Shown here piece after piece: positions 33,001-41,725 of a stretch of 64,000 nucleotides of DNA (positions are counted from its first letter, which is position 1; each line of letters starts with the position of its first letter). Source of the stretch: Tuctoria greenei (Eukaryota > Streptophyta > Magnoliopsida > Poales > Poaceae); contig JAYESD010000007.1 in NCBI GenBank assembly GCA_036927565.1, forward strand, positions 5,477,644 through 5,541,643, read 5' to 3'. The position numbers and the translations under genes were made by a program. The notes under the pieces are model-generated. The model did not search any database. It was given only the letters and a program-made list of their open reading frames with translations, and was not told the DNA's origin.

Positions 33001-34179
33001 TGGGTTTTGCTGCTTCTTTGGACAACTGCTGGCATAGTGTCCCCATTCTCCGCACTTGTAGCATTGTACTCCCGCAGCATTATTTGGGCCCTTGTTGCCT
33101 CCTGATTGGTTTCTTGGGGGTTGGCCACTTGGACGGTTAGCTGGAGCTGAAGGGCGGGGCGACTGCATCTGCTGGCGCGGGGGTTGCATTGGCTGGCGCG
33201 GTGGCTGCTGCTGTTGCTGCTGCTGCTGGCGCATTTGGTGGTTGTAGGGAGTGGGGGGCCTGTAGTTGGAGTTTGGGAACCTCTGTCCCGAGTAGTTCAT
33301 AGGACGAGTCATATGGGTGGTAGGCTGAGGGTGAAGACGGGGGCGTACATTGCTGCTGGAGGCATGTGCTGCTAAAGTCAACTTCCTTTTTCTTTCATCA
33401 TCCTCCAGTTCCTTCTTAGTCCTCTCCACTTCAAAAGCTTTGTCAACTAACTTCTGGAAGTCGCCGTAGTCGCTGGAAGACATGGCGAACTTTAACTCTT
33501 TGTCCAGCCCATTCTTGAAGCGGAATTGCTTCTTGGCGTCAGTATCCACGTCTGTTGGGGCATAGCGGGATAGCTGGGTGAAGGCATTCAGGTAGGCTCT
33601 CACAGTCATACGGCCTTGCTTTAGCATCAGGAATTCTTCACGCCTGGCTTGTATCTCTCCTTCAGGTACGAAGTGATTGCGGAAGTTGGTTCGGAATTCT
33701 TCCCATGTAATATTTTCCGGGTCCCAGTGGGCTTCAGTGAAGGCGGCCCACCAGTCAGCTGCTGGTCCTTGGAGTTGATGGGAGGCTAGTAGCACTTTCT
33801 CCCTTCCTTCACAGTGGATGAGCCTCAGCTTGCTATCAATGGTACGGAGCCAATCATCGGCGTCCATGGGTTCGGTAACGGTGGCAAAAGTGGGTGGATG
33901 GGTATTCAGGAAGTCCCTAAGGAAGGACCTAGGCGGGAAAGGTGGTGGTGGCGGAAGGTTGTAGTTTGGTGGTGGTGGGGGTGGGGCTTGTTGCAGGTTG
34001 GTGACAATTTGGGTGAGGTTGTTAAGCAACTGGGTCTGAAGAGCCATCATCTGTTGCATTTGTTGAGAGGCTGGAGCTCCTCGAGCACCCCTTGCATTCC
34101 ATCCAGGGACACCTCCAAGTTCTTCATCCAGAGGTGGGTTACCACGACCACGACCTCTACCTCTACCTCGTCCAGCCAT
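30085..34179 (-). CDS. gag-pol: Chromovirus gag-pol polyprotein, 1364 aa, ending prematurely before the chromodomain
   Basis: Starts at ATG 34179 (MAGRGRGRGRGRG). Gag: Arg/Gly-rich N-terminus, retrotransposon Gag core (WWAAFTEAHWDPENITWEEF..., about residues 130-240), Gln/Pro-rich stretch and CCHC knuckle CYKCGEWGHYASSC (about 370). Then the protease with DSGATHSF (about 430), reverse transcriptase (KIDLRSGYHQLKI, FIDDILIYS about 760), RNase H (YCDASGHGLGCVLMQ about 905), integrase zinc region (HPGSTKMYQDLKDRYWWHGM...CDTCQ) and catalytic core (SMDFIVGLP, ISDRGTQFTS, YHPQTDGQTERTNQ). A TGA at 30087-30085 ends it after KSYADT. All catalytic motifs look intact. The ATG follows directly on CTATCACAG, a 3' splice-site-like sequence. 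Confidence 0.93.
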   Translation of the reverse strand: MAGRGRGRGRGRGNPPLDEELGGVPGWNARGARGAPASQQMQQMMALQTQLLNNLTQIVTNLQQAPPPPPPNYNLPPPPPFPPRSFLRDFLNTHPPTFATVTEPMDADDWLRTIDSKLRLIHCEGREKVLLASHQLQGPAADWWAAFTEAHWDPENITWEEFRTNFRNHFVPEGEIQARREEFLMLKQGRMTVRAYLNAFTQLSRYAPTDVDTDAKKQFRFKNGLDKELKFAMSSSDYGDFQKLVDKAFEVERTKKELEDDERKRKLTLAAHASSSNVRPRLHPQPTTHMTRPMNYSGQRFPNSNYRPPTPYNHQMRQQQQQQQQPPRQPMQPPRQQMQSPRPSAPANRPSGQPPRNQSGGNKGPNNAAGVQCYKCGEWGHYASSCPKKQQNPTGRVNHVTLEQAQEAPDVVIGTFSVNSHPATILFDSGATHSFISKDFIKKHDMVVTFLNGPLLINSPGGEMVARHLCRKVSINIRGVVFWANLIVLDSKGLDIILGMDWLTKNQGVIHCATRTVCLTHPYGTTVEFKPDQTQEAVVQLNHLESTKDIRIVKEFPDVFPDDLPGMPPDREIEFIIELVPGTAPIYKRPYRMDAKQLAELKDHIEELLAKGYIRPSSSPWGAPVIFVPKKDGTQRLCVDYRALNEVTIKNKYPLSRIEDLFDQLRGACVFSKIDLRSGYHQLKIRPSDIPKTAFVSRYGLYEYTVMSFGLTNAPAYFMYLMNKVFMEYLDKFVVVFIDDILIYSKTEEEHEEHLRMALQKLRQHQLYAKLSKCEFWLKGVSFLGHVISEGGIAVDPGKVADVLKWETPESVHDIRRFLGMAGYYRRFIEGFSKISRPLTKLLEKGVAFKWTPECEVSFAELKKRLTSAPVLVMPDMQKEFVVYCDASGHGLGCVLMQGGHVVAYASRQLRKHERNYPTHDLELAAVVHALKIWRHYLMGKRTEIYTDHKSLKYIFTQPDLNLRQHRWLELINDFDVGINYHPGKANVVADALSRKGQSNNLSVQALQPQLCEEFARLNLCLVSSTEAVAMEVDSTLEHDIREGQKNDEKVKEIKQLMKKGKAPNFREDEQGTLWLGKRICVPDVKEIKELILREAHDSSYSIHPGSTKMYQDLKDRYWWHGMKRDVAEYVAICDTCQLIKAEHQRPAGLLQPIKVPEWKWEEISMDFIVGLPRTQFGYDSIWVIVDRLTKVAHFIPVKETYNGPKLAELYISRIVCLHGVPKKIISDRGTQFTSRFWQKLHESMDTRLNFSSAYHPQTDGQTERTNQILEDMLRACALKNSKSWDKNLPYAEFSYNNSYQASLKMSPFEALYGRKCRTPLFWNQTGESQVFGPDVLQEAERQVQEIRKNLKAAQTRQKSYADT

Positions 34180-34309
34180 CTGTGATAGAGAAGTTCATTG
34201 AGGTCTTAGAATAATAGATGAGATAAGAAAGGATACACTAGGGTAACAAGGTCCCAACTATATGCATCAAGGGTAATAGACATAAAACAAGTTCATTAAT
34301 CAACTAGTG

Positions 34310-34415
34310 TGGAGGTGGACAAGATGCCTAAGCATTCCACCACTCACACGACACATAAACACGACTAAAGACATGGATGTGGACAGGATGCCGAAGCATT
34401 CCACAACTCATGTTG
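34310..34415. repeat. Two diverged direct repeats between ORF0 and gag
   Basis: GGACAAGATGCCTAAGCATT near 34317 and GGACAGGATGCCGAAGCATT near 34382 share most of about 30 bp (continuing CCAC(C)ACTCA). They sit in the 378-bp spacer between ORF0 and gag. Confidence 0.7.
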
Positions 34416-34557
34416 CAACCAACACACACAACATAAAGCAAACTACTAGCATGACAACATAAAAGGCACAACTCAAGACTAGGGAGGGCGTAGCTACACG
34501 CTCCTACAAACTAAGGATAACTGTCCTGAGTCGTCCAGCGGGGAAACGAGTCCACTC

Positions 34558-35325
34558 CTACTCGTCAGAGTCCTCCTCAACCTCCATCTCCGGGTCTTCT
34601 TCTTCTGAGTCTTCTCTTGAGTTCTCGGGGGAGTTCATGCGGCGATCCGGGGAGTTCGGGTCCCAAGGCTCCACGTCTGAAGCGTACTGCGGAGAGTTAG
34701 GATCAACTCCAGTGATCCTCGTGTAGCGTCGGCGAAGTCGCTCGTAGCGGTCGACCAGGTCCCTGCTGTCCTGCAGCTCCTGCTGACAACGCTGGAGTCG
34801 CGAAGACAACTCCACAACGTCGTCCACCAGCCTCTCGCACTGGGGGTGAGTCAAGCGTCCCTCGACGTCACGTCCAGTGAAGGCGGCTGTGCCACTAGGG
34901 CGCTGAGGGGTGTACGCGTGCTCCGTGCACCCAAGAAGGAACCTGTGGGCGTGGCTCCAGTAGGTGGTCGCCTCCCACGTGGCGTCCTCCTCAACTGCAC
35001 GCTGGGAGCTCCTCCAGGCCGGAGAGAAGTGCGAGTGCAGCAACTCCGAGTCGTAGTAGACGGCCAGCTGAGAAGTCCACTCCAGCTCACCAGTATAGGG
35101 TGCAAAGACCCTAGTGGTGTGGTAGACTAAGCGGACACGGTACTCACGATACCCCGCAGCTCGAAGAAGAGAGCGAAGACGGACGCGCATCCTCGAAGCA
35201 GCACTCCCGTTGGAGAGCAGTGTCGTCTCCCTCCGGGGTGTGTGAGGTGCGGAGCGACTGGCTAGGGCGTGCTGAGGAACACGACCCCCAGTCGACTTAC
35301 GGGCCGTCTGCTTGGTCCGCGCCAT
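34558..35325 (-). CDS. ORF0: histone H3 tail-mimic protein of the chromovirus, 255 aa
   Basis: Uninterrupted frame between PBS and gag on the element's sense strand. Residues 2-14 are ARTKQTARKSTGG, identical to histone H3 residues 1-13, so Met removal would expose an H3-like N-terminus with T3, K4, K9, S10 and T11. Similarity continues without gaps to about H3 residue 25 (P16, L20, A21, A25 kept; K14 and K23 are Arg), then ends; no histone fold follows. The body (LLRAAGYREYRVRLVYHTTRV... WSHAHRFLLGC) is unfamiliar. Residues about 165-205 look coiled-coil (VDDVVELSSRLQRCQQELQD), two (D/N)PNSP words follow, and the C-terminus is very acidic (EDSEEEDPEMEVEEDSDE). The start ATG directly follows TTTGTAG, a 3' splice-site-like sequence. 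Function unknown; chromatin-factor binding is inference. Confidence 0.85.
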   Translation of the reverse strand: MARTKQTARKSTGGRVPQHALASRSAPHTPRRETTLLSNGSAASRMRVRLRSLLRAAGYREYRVRLVYHTTRVFAPYTGELEWTSQLAVYYDSELLHSHFSPAWRSSQRAVEEDATWEATTYWSHAHRFLLGCTEHAYTPQRPSGTAAFTGRDVEGRLTHPQCERLVDDVVELSSRLQRCQQELQDSRDLVDRYERLRRRYTRITGVDPNSPQYASDVEPWDPNSPDRRMNSPENSREDSEEEDPEMEVEEDSDE

Positions 35326-35525
35326 CTACAAACATTTGAAAAGAAGAGAGTGAGATTAATAACTAATAAATCAAGTTAGAATAAAATCAAATAAGCAAAG
35401 TAAGGTAAGAAGCACAAGGGTTGAGATGGAGAGCACAAAGTTTTGGAAATACTATTTCATATGAAAATAGTATAGTCCTTAATTTTCGGCCATTTCTAAC
35501 TAGGCTTGCGTCCTACGGGCAACAC
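35326..35525 (-). promoter_or_regulatory. Chromovirus leader with candidate 3' splice site before ORF0
   Basis: Between PBS and ORF0 the minus strand carries three short upstream AUG frames, in ATGGCCGAAAATTAA, ATGAAATAG and ATGTTTGTAGATGG. It ends in a pyrimidine-rich tract (TTAATCTCACTCTCTTCTTT) and TTTGTAG directly before the ATG. Splicing to this AG would remove the upstream AUGs and make the ORF0 ATG the first nucleotides of the exon. The donor is not identified. Confidence 0.45.
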
Positions 35526-35538
35526 GGCTCTGATACCA
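35526..35538 (-). other. Primer-binding site of the chromovirus
   Basis: TGGTATCAGAGCC on the minus strand, three bases inside the 5' LTR; complementary to initiator methionine tRNA. Confidence 0.85.
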
Positions 35539-35541
35539 CTT

Positions 35542-38500
35542 TGTCACGCCCGGTCATCGTAAAGATGAACAGACGCTATCACATGTACGCCAGGATCAGT
35601 TGCATCGTACATGCGTTGACGAAAGTGAAATACCATTACATTGCCATGTTCGATTACATAAATAGTCTTACAGAACGACCCGAAGGTCTACAAATACACA
35701 CCACAAATATTTACAACACTAAACAGTTCAATACTACAGAGAGCTAGATAGATAAGCGGGCTTCATCTCCACAGGCAGCCGTTGCGCGTGAGGTCGCCAG
35801 CCTAGACCAAATCCTCCGGGTTGACATAGAAGTCCTCCGGTGCAGCTTCTTCATCTTCATACTCTAAAGGAGAATTAAACGCTTGAGTACATAAAGTACT
35901 CAGCAAGTGCGGGAAGAGAATGACATGATTGGCTAGAGCAAGGAAAGGCCAAATATGGCTTAGCACTATGCTTAGAACCTACCCTTAGCTTTCAATTATC
36001 AATGTCATAATTCAATAAATAATCAACACATGATTAATGATAATGAAAGTACTTGAATCATAATGAACCATCATTTCCCAACCATAGACTAATTATGAAC
36101 TGGCCCCAAGCCGCTCTTGTCCGTGAGCACGGCTGTCATGACAGTTTTACCAAATCTCTGCAGAGAGTGTACCCTTTACCCACAAGTAGTGATTTCATCC
36201 CCTGTTGCCAGGTGGACTAAGTGAACCTCCCTGATTGCCCGTGGTAGCTAACCACATTACACACTTCCTTTGGTGTGAGGCCAGGAGATCACAACATGGT
36301 CTTTACAAAGGTACTCCCGATTAGTGCTAGCCCTCTAAGGTTTCCACCACTGGGGATTCTCGGAGTAACCCTCCGCCCCAGAGCCCCCTCTTGAGCCTTG
36401 CGGTTCCAAGAGCAGATCACCCGCCTCATTCCCCGCACCATCCAGCCACTAGCAGTTCATCGGGAGAAACCTAATTAATTGACCAAGCTGCCCCATCTCA
36501 GTCTCGTGGTGGTACTATAAAGCTTAGTGGCTTCCTCCATAAACCGGTCCTTAGAATCCGGTGGTAACAAACCCCAGTCCCGGGTCTCGTGCACAATGCA
36601 CCATACCAAAACTAACCAACCACCAGATTCCTATCCACTAACATTATGTAAATTCATCCCCAAATTAAAGTAGTCATAAGATTTAGCATAGAACATTGGT
36701 ATGTAATCCCAATCCCAACATCTAAGCATGGCTAAGCATAAATAAAGCCTATCTACTTCCCAACCCATTTCAGGTAACAAGGAATGGTAAGGAACAGGGC
36801 ATGTAAACATGTAGTAGGACATCAATTTAATTAGCATGCAACTAGCTAAGTCCCTAAAATAGGTACAAGATGGTCAAGGGCACTTGCCTTCGTTGGAGAC
36901 TTGAGAATTGACGAAGTCTTGGTCTTGGAAGTTGAGGTTAGGGTCGTAGAACGACTCTAGATATATGCCCAAGCAATGGCAAGAATAGAATAAAGCTAAA
37001 TAAGTAAAGGCACGCAAAACAATGCATTCACACATACACAAAAGCACAAAATCCGAAACTAATGCGTCCCTACGAGGTATTCATCACTTAACATGGCCAA
37101 AGTATGCATTTTAGATTTATCCTACAATTTTGGGATTTTATTATAGCCTAAAACCATTTTTATTGAATTTTCTATAGCAAAAATGTATTTTAAAACCTTT
37201 ATAATAATTATTCCAGGGACCAAATATATTTTATCTGAAAACTACAATTAATTCACAGCATAAAATAGATTATAACCATTTTTCATAGCATTCCTACACT
37301 TAATCACCATTTTTATCTAATTTCTACACCTCAAAATACCATTAAAACCCTATTCCGCAAATAAATAAAAGTCCAGGGGTTAATTAAATAGTTTTCTACA
37401 CTATACAGGGCCTAAATACACTATTCTACCAAATTACAGGGGTTAGAATGCTTAATTAAATGATTAAAACCAATTTTTAGGGATCCAGGGGCTAGTCTGA
37501 GATTTCTGGGGGCTAGATTTCAATTCTGGAGAAGTCCAGGGGGTAGCAGCTAAGTTTGCAGGGGCCTGGGTGTAAACGCGGAGGCGGGAAAAGGGGATTT
37601 GAATGTGGGCCGTTGGATCCGAAGCGAACGGCTCGAATTTTATTATGCCGAACCGTTACGGCCTTCTAATCGTGGCCGTAGGGGTGAAACCGACGGCCGG
37701 AGATGTGGCCACGTCGCTCCGGCGACGACGATCCACGCGCGCGCGGCGGCGCAAAGCACCCGCGGCGGCGGACCTCGCCGGCGCCGGCCGAAATGGCCAA
37801 AGCTACGCCTATCTCATGCGCCAAATACACAGAACGAAAGAGGGGAGGCTAGGGAACTCACCACGGGGAGTAGCTAGGCTTGAATTCGGCCGGAGAGGGG
37901 TCGGTGACGAGAAATGGCGGCGGTGCTCGTCGGAGTTAGGCGGTCCGGCGTTGCAGTGGTGATTCACCCGAGCAAACACGTCCGGCGTGTCCCTGGTGAG
38001 GCGGTGATCACGTTAGGCAAGGAAAAATGGGGAGGAGGGGGCTACGGCGACGGGAACGCGAGTGCCGAGGGGTCTCACCGGCGATGAAGGCTAGGGTTGG
38101 AGAAAGCTCGGGGTAGGGGAAAAAATGAAGGCGCCGGTTCCTCTTAAGCGCAGAGGGGGGGTGCGGTAGTGATGCGCGTGCGAAAACCGCTGGGGGAGAG
38201 TGGATTCGGGGGGGGGGGGGGGGACGTGGGCGCGGGGAGGGCGCGGCGCGACGGTTGCGCGGGCGCGGGAGAGAGAGAGGTGGCGGTTACTGGGGTCGGG
38301 GATGACATGCGGGGCCCGCTCGGCAGTGAGGGGAGAGAGGGGAAAAGAGGGGCGCCGACAGGCGGGGTCCACGGCGCAGAGAGAGAGAGAGAGAGAGAGA
38401 GGTTCGGCTGGGCCGGCGGGAGAGGGAAAGGAAGATGGGCCAGGGGGAAGAATCGGCCCAACAGGAGGGGTTTTATTCTTTTCTTTTTCTTTTTCCATTT

Positions 38501-38636
38501 CCTTTCTTTTGATTTGAATTCAAATTCAATTTGAACCGTTTGCTACTCGTTTGAACACCAAAAATTCACATAAAAATGCATGCTACAATGATCAAGGTTT
38601 GAGCAAATTTTGAACAAAAAAAATATGGGTGTTACA
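35542..38636 (-). repeat. 5' LTR of the chromovirus (3095 bp)
   Basis: Nearly identical to the left LTR. Differences seen by eye: CATC/CACC-type changes near 35631, 35764, 35826, 35946 and 36780, plus a 16-G run near 38208 versus 10. GC-rich open frames at 37599-38530 are mirrored in the other LTR and are not regarded as genes. Confidence 0.93.
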
Positions 38637-38641
38637 AGAAT

Positions 38642-38735
38642 CCAACCAAGCAAAAGCTGTAATGGCATACATTTGATCACGTTTGCACCAGCAAATCATT
38701 GCGATTTCGACACTGTTACCACAGTGCTGAACCGT
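38642..38735. repeat. Repeat copy A, continuation after the chromovirus
   Basis: TCCAACCAAGCAAAAGCTGTAATG ... GACACTGTTACCA continues copy A and matches copy B at 58615-58692, where no chromovirus is present. Confidence 0.8.
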
Positions 38736-39254
38736 GATTGTTGCATCTGATACCGGAGATGTGGAAGAGGATGAGAAGGGTATCAGACACCAACGAAGAA
38801 TGAGAGATAATCGGATCTTGGAAGAGAGAATATCGCCTCAGAGAACTGGAGTTTGCTTGAGCAAATTTTGTTTTTGGTTGAGATTTGACGGTCAGTTGGT
38901 CACAAACAGGATAGCCTCTCCACTGCCAAACAATAGAGCCACTCGCAATTCCAGAAAAAAAAAAGTAAAAATGGAAAAGCAGTGAGGACATTGTACATAT
39001 TTCTAAGAAATTTGTAAGAGAGATGTTTGCAAAATCCAAGTTTTTGGGCCCAACAAACCATACATTGCCAGTGAATATGAAATATAGTGAATACCGAATC
39101 GTTCTGAGCTAAGCTAATATGCACAGAGAATCTAGGTACTAAGGTCATTAGTAAATATATCTTCAGCATACACCCAACTCGAAGAAGCAGAGCGTGGTCC
39201 AGTAGCTTTGTTGTCCGGGAGAGAAGAGGAGTGCAATCTGGATATGCAGCGTGC
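38736..39254. other. Intergenic sequence without recognised feature
   Basis: Small minus-strand frames exist (39039-38716, 39265-38900) but show no recognisable domain. Copy B diverges from copy A here because a hAT-like element begins at the equivalent point. Confidence 0.4.
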
Positions 39255-39271
39255 AACTCGAGCACATGTAA

Positions 39272-39405
39272 TTTTTTCGAAAAACTTCTTAGACCAATCT
39301 AAAAGGAACTAAATGAGCACTTAAATTCTCATCTAAGAGGATTTGAATCTGAGTGGTCAGGATGTACACCCACATCTTGAACCAACTGAGCTAGGCTCAG
39401 TTCCT
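39272..39405 (-). mobile_element. tRNA-derived SINE with target-site duplication
   Basis: On the minus strand: GGAACTGAGCC, A-box-like TAGCTCAGTTGG (39393-39382), B-box-like AGATTCAAATCCT (39350-39338), then a short unrelated body ending in T/A-rich sequence. It is flanked by AACTCGAGCAC at 39255-39265 and 39406-39416, extendable to about 19 bp with a few mismatches. Size, pol III boxes and duplication fit a plant SINE; family not identified. Confidence 0.65.
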
Positions 39406-39465
39406 AACTCGAGCACGGGTAACTACCCGATCAAACGCATCATAAGAGACATTTTAAAAAACAAT

Positions 39466-40105
39466 AGTACCAATTCATTACCTTTTCTTAGAACTAGAGG
39501 TCAAATACTACAAGAAGTGTGGTTCACTGCATTACAAAGAAATTGAGTACTAGCACATATGGCTATTGATGCTAGAAACAGGCTTTTTGCAATTGCTGTC
39601 GAAATGCAGCAACTGCAGAACTAAATGCAAGAGCACCATGAAGACATATTCAATTCGTGACGGAAAGTGGTGCTTTGAAAGATGTTCAAGATGTTGTTGA
39701 TGATAAAAGTCACTCGATATTCCGGTGACCATCAATGGCCTGAAGGTTGAACACTCCCATTTGTATATGTTGGACGCATCAGTCATTTCAGCTTCCACCA
39801 ACATCTCACTATGCAAACTTGCAATTGGAAACTCACATATCATTTTAATGTTCTACTTGCTCTTGCTCAATGTACACATATATATACTACTACCTTTCCT
39901 TCTTCAAAAGTTTCAACAACATGTGCATTTCTTGCATGTAGCAGCAGCTGCGAAATCATGATCATGTCATGTGACTTGCCCTTTCAATTCACCTGTAATG
40001 CATGCATTTGTTCATGCATTTAATTTTGCTTCTCAGGATGCAGCTATATATGAACAAATTTTCTTAAAGCATCAGCGACAACTTATATCTATTCTATTAA
40101 ATGAG
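39466..40105. repeat. Repeat copy C of the triplicated segment
   Basis: Begins TACCAATTCATTACC and matches the left flank of the solo LTR (41731-41772) plus copy B (57012-57700), including ATTGAGTACTAG, GCTTCCACCAACATCTCACTA and TTGCATGTAGCAGCAGCTG. It is cut off at about 40105 by a truncated copia element. Slightly open stretches read like decayed coding sequence, but I recognise no protein. Confidence 0.75.
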
Positions 40106-41494
40106 GACTCAACAGTCACATTGTTATCTCTAGTCAGAGCACGAACTGAAACTAGATTTTTGACCAAAGCCGGTGAAATGAGGACTTTGTTTAAATGTAG
40201 CAATGATGTTGAAGTTGGAAATATAGCAGTGCCAGAACATTGAACGGGCATAGAGGCTCCATTGCCAACAACAATGCTCGAAAGAGAATTTTCAGAGGAC
40301 TGTGTAGTGAGAATACCAGAGTTATTTGCCATATGTGAAGAGGCCCCAGTATCAGGAAACCAATCACCGCTAGTGTACGCAGCATTGGTGGGCATGCCGT
40401 TGAGAGCTGAGTAGAGACTTGATGCAGGTGCAGACTGTGATGTCGTTGTTGTTGGCGGTGCAGGTGCGAACAGGTTGTTGTAGACGGCCGGTGGGGTCAT
40501 TGTTGCAGCGAGGGCCTGGTGACTTGGAACAGCCGGTGGTGGACCATGGCTAGGTGTCGCCAATTCGGGACGTGCTATGCCTGAACCATGCCTGTGTCCA
40601 GGGAGCCTGTCGTGGTGGCCAAGCTGGCACTGTTGTAGAAGATTGGTTCGACGAGGAACCATGTCCAGCGTTGTTGCGCCCACCACCTCTGCCGCGCTTG
40701 TGCCCACGAGATCCACCAAAACTGGTGGTCTTTGTAGATGGTGCAAACGTCGTGGTGGTTGATGCAGAGGTGTTCGACGTCGAACCGGAAGAGGACGACA
40801 CCATGAGACCAGTAGTAGCCCCATCTTGGCCGTCTCGACCAAGCATACTTCCTCGCGCACGAGGTAATTGCGCGTATAGAGAAAGTCCGGAGGAGGCACG
40901 CGAGACGTAAGATTAGCGATTGCATGGCTGAACTTCGAGTTCAAGCCGCACAATGTGTTGATGATGAGGGCAGAGTCGGAGATGGGAGAGCCAATGTCAC
41001 ACAGGGTGTCAGCGAGCTTCTTGAGGCGACTGCAATATTCATGAACAGTCATCTCACCTTGGTAGATGCTCTGAAAGTCTTGTAAGGCGTAGACAGCCCG
41101 CTGCATGCCGTAGTCCAGGAACAAGCCAAGGATCCGTGTCCAGGCAGAGAACGCGGTCGAGTTTGGTTGTCGTATCATATCGTAGATGGCCAGAGAGACA
41201 GAGGTGTAGAGCAAAGAGACAATACACTTTTCTATTTGGATCCATTCAACATCATCCTGGTGAAGAATGACGTCAGTAGTGCCGTCGATATGGTCTTGAA
41301 GCCCGAATTTGCTGAACGTGAGCTAAAAAAGTTCACGCCACGCCGAGAAGTTAGCCTCATCGATGTCGAGGACATGTGGAACATGAGATTGAATATTGAT
41401 GAGGTTGACTGTTGTGGCTAGAAGCGCATCTGGTGGAGCAGAAGAAGATTGGAGTGCTCAGAGGCACCGGACGGTGAAGAACTCGCCGATGCCA
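40106..41494 (-). pseudogene. Copia gag-protease remnant
   Basis: The start is near 41494 (MASASSSPSG), but the first part is broken by a frame change and a stop after NFSAWRELF. The longest intact piece (41214-40072) has LGLFLDYGMQRAVYALQDFQ, MTVHEYCSRLKKLADTL and a protease motif DTGASSHM. No zinc knuckle is evident. The middle (about 40850-40560) appears frameshifted. Confidence 0.7.
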
Positions 41495-41545
41495 TGGAAC
41501 GGAGATGGAGCAGAAGAGTAGGACCTTAAGATCTATCTGATATCA

Positions 41546-41725
41546 TGTAAACAAGTGGAATGAAGTGCTCGTCGTGTTTATTCATCGGAGGGGTATTTAT
41601 ACACGAAGATTACAACAGAACGAGGCCGAGCCTTGTGCCGATCGTGGCCGGGAGTACGGCAGTAATATAGCTAACATGGCCGACGAATCAGGATGACTCT
41701 AGTAGACCTATGACTCAATCCAACA
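41546..41725 (-). repeat. 5' LTR of the truncated copia element (180 bp)
   Basis: TG...CA-bounded on the + strand as TGTAAACAAG ... CAATCCAACA, with GTATTTATACACG inside and a PBS-like sequence at its inner edge. Confidence 0.65.

Larger units (their letters stand above)
26509..38636 (-). mobile_element. Young Tekay-type chromovirus (Ty3/gypsy) with an extra ORF upstream of gag
   Basis: 12,128 bp, flanked by AGAAT at 26504-26508 and 38637-38641. Minus-strand order: 5' LTR 38636-35542, PBS TGGTATCAGAGCC (35538-35526), ORF0 (35325-34558), gag-pol (34179-30085) with its chromodomain tail continuing past one TGA to 29644, polypurine tract AAGGGGGGTAGAGT, and 3' LTR 29597-26509. The LTRs (3089 and 3095 bp) differ by about five substitutions plus a G-run of 10 versus 16. 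At the commonly used grass rate of 1.3e-8 per site per year this is roughly 60,000 years. LTR start TGTAACACCC, LTR length, tRNA-Met primer and chromodomain fit the Tekay/Del clade. Copy B of the host repeat shows the empty site (ACAGAATCCAACC). Confidence 0.93.
40106..41725 (-). mobile_element. Truncated copia element: 5' LTR, gag and protease only
   Basis: Minus orientation. A 180-bp LTR (41725-41546; TGTTGGATTG ... TTGTTTACA) is followed by a degenerate tRNA-Met PBS (TGATATCAGA), then a broken gag and the beginning of pol. Everything after the protease is missing: sequence changes to repeat copy C at about 40105. No second LTR is present. Confidence 0.75.

Noticed and set aside
34558..35325. 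Host histone H3 gene or H3 pseudogene
   Set aside because: Only the first 25 or so residues resemble H3; the remaining 230 codons are open and unrelated, and the frame sits precisely between PBS and gag of an intact element.
39338..39405. tRNA gene
   Set aside because: A- and B-box-like motifs are present but no cloverleaf or anticodon arm is evident, and the unit is flanked by target duplications, so a SINE fits better.
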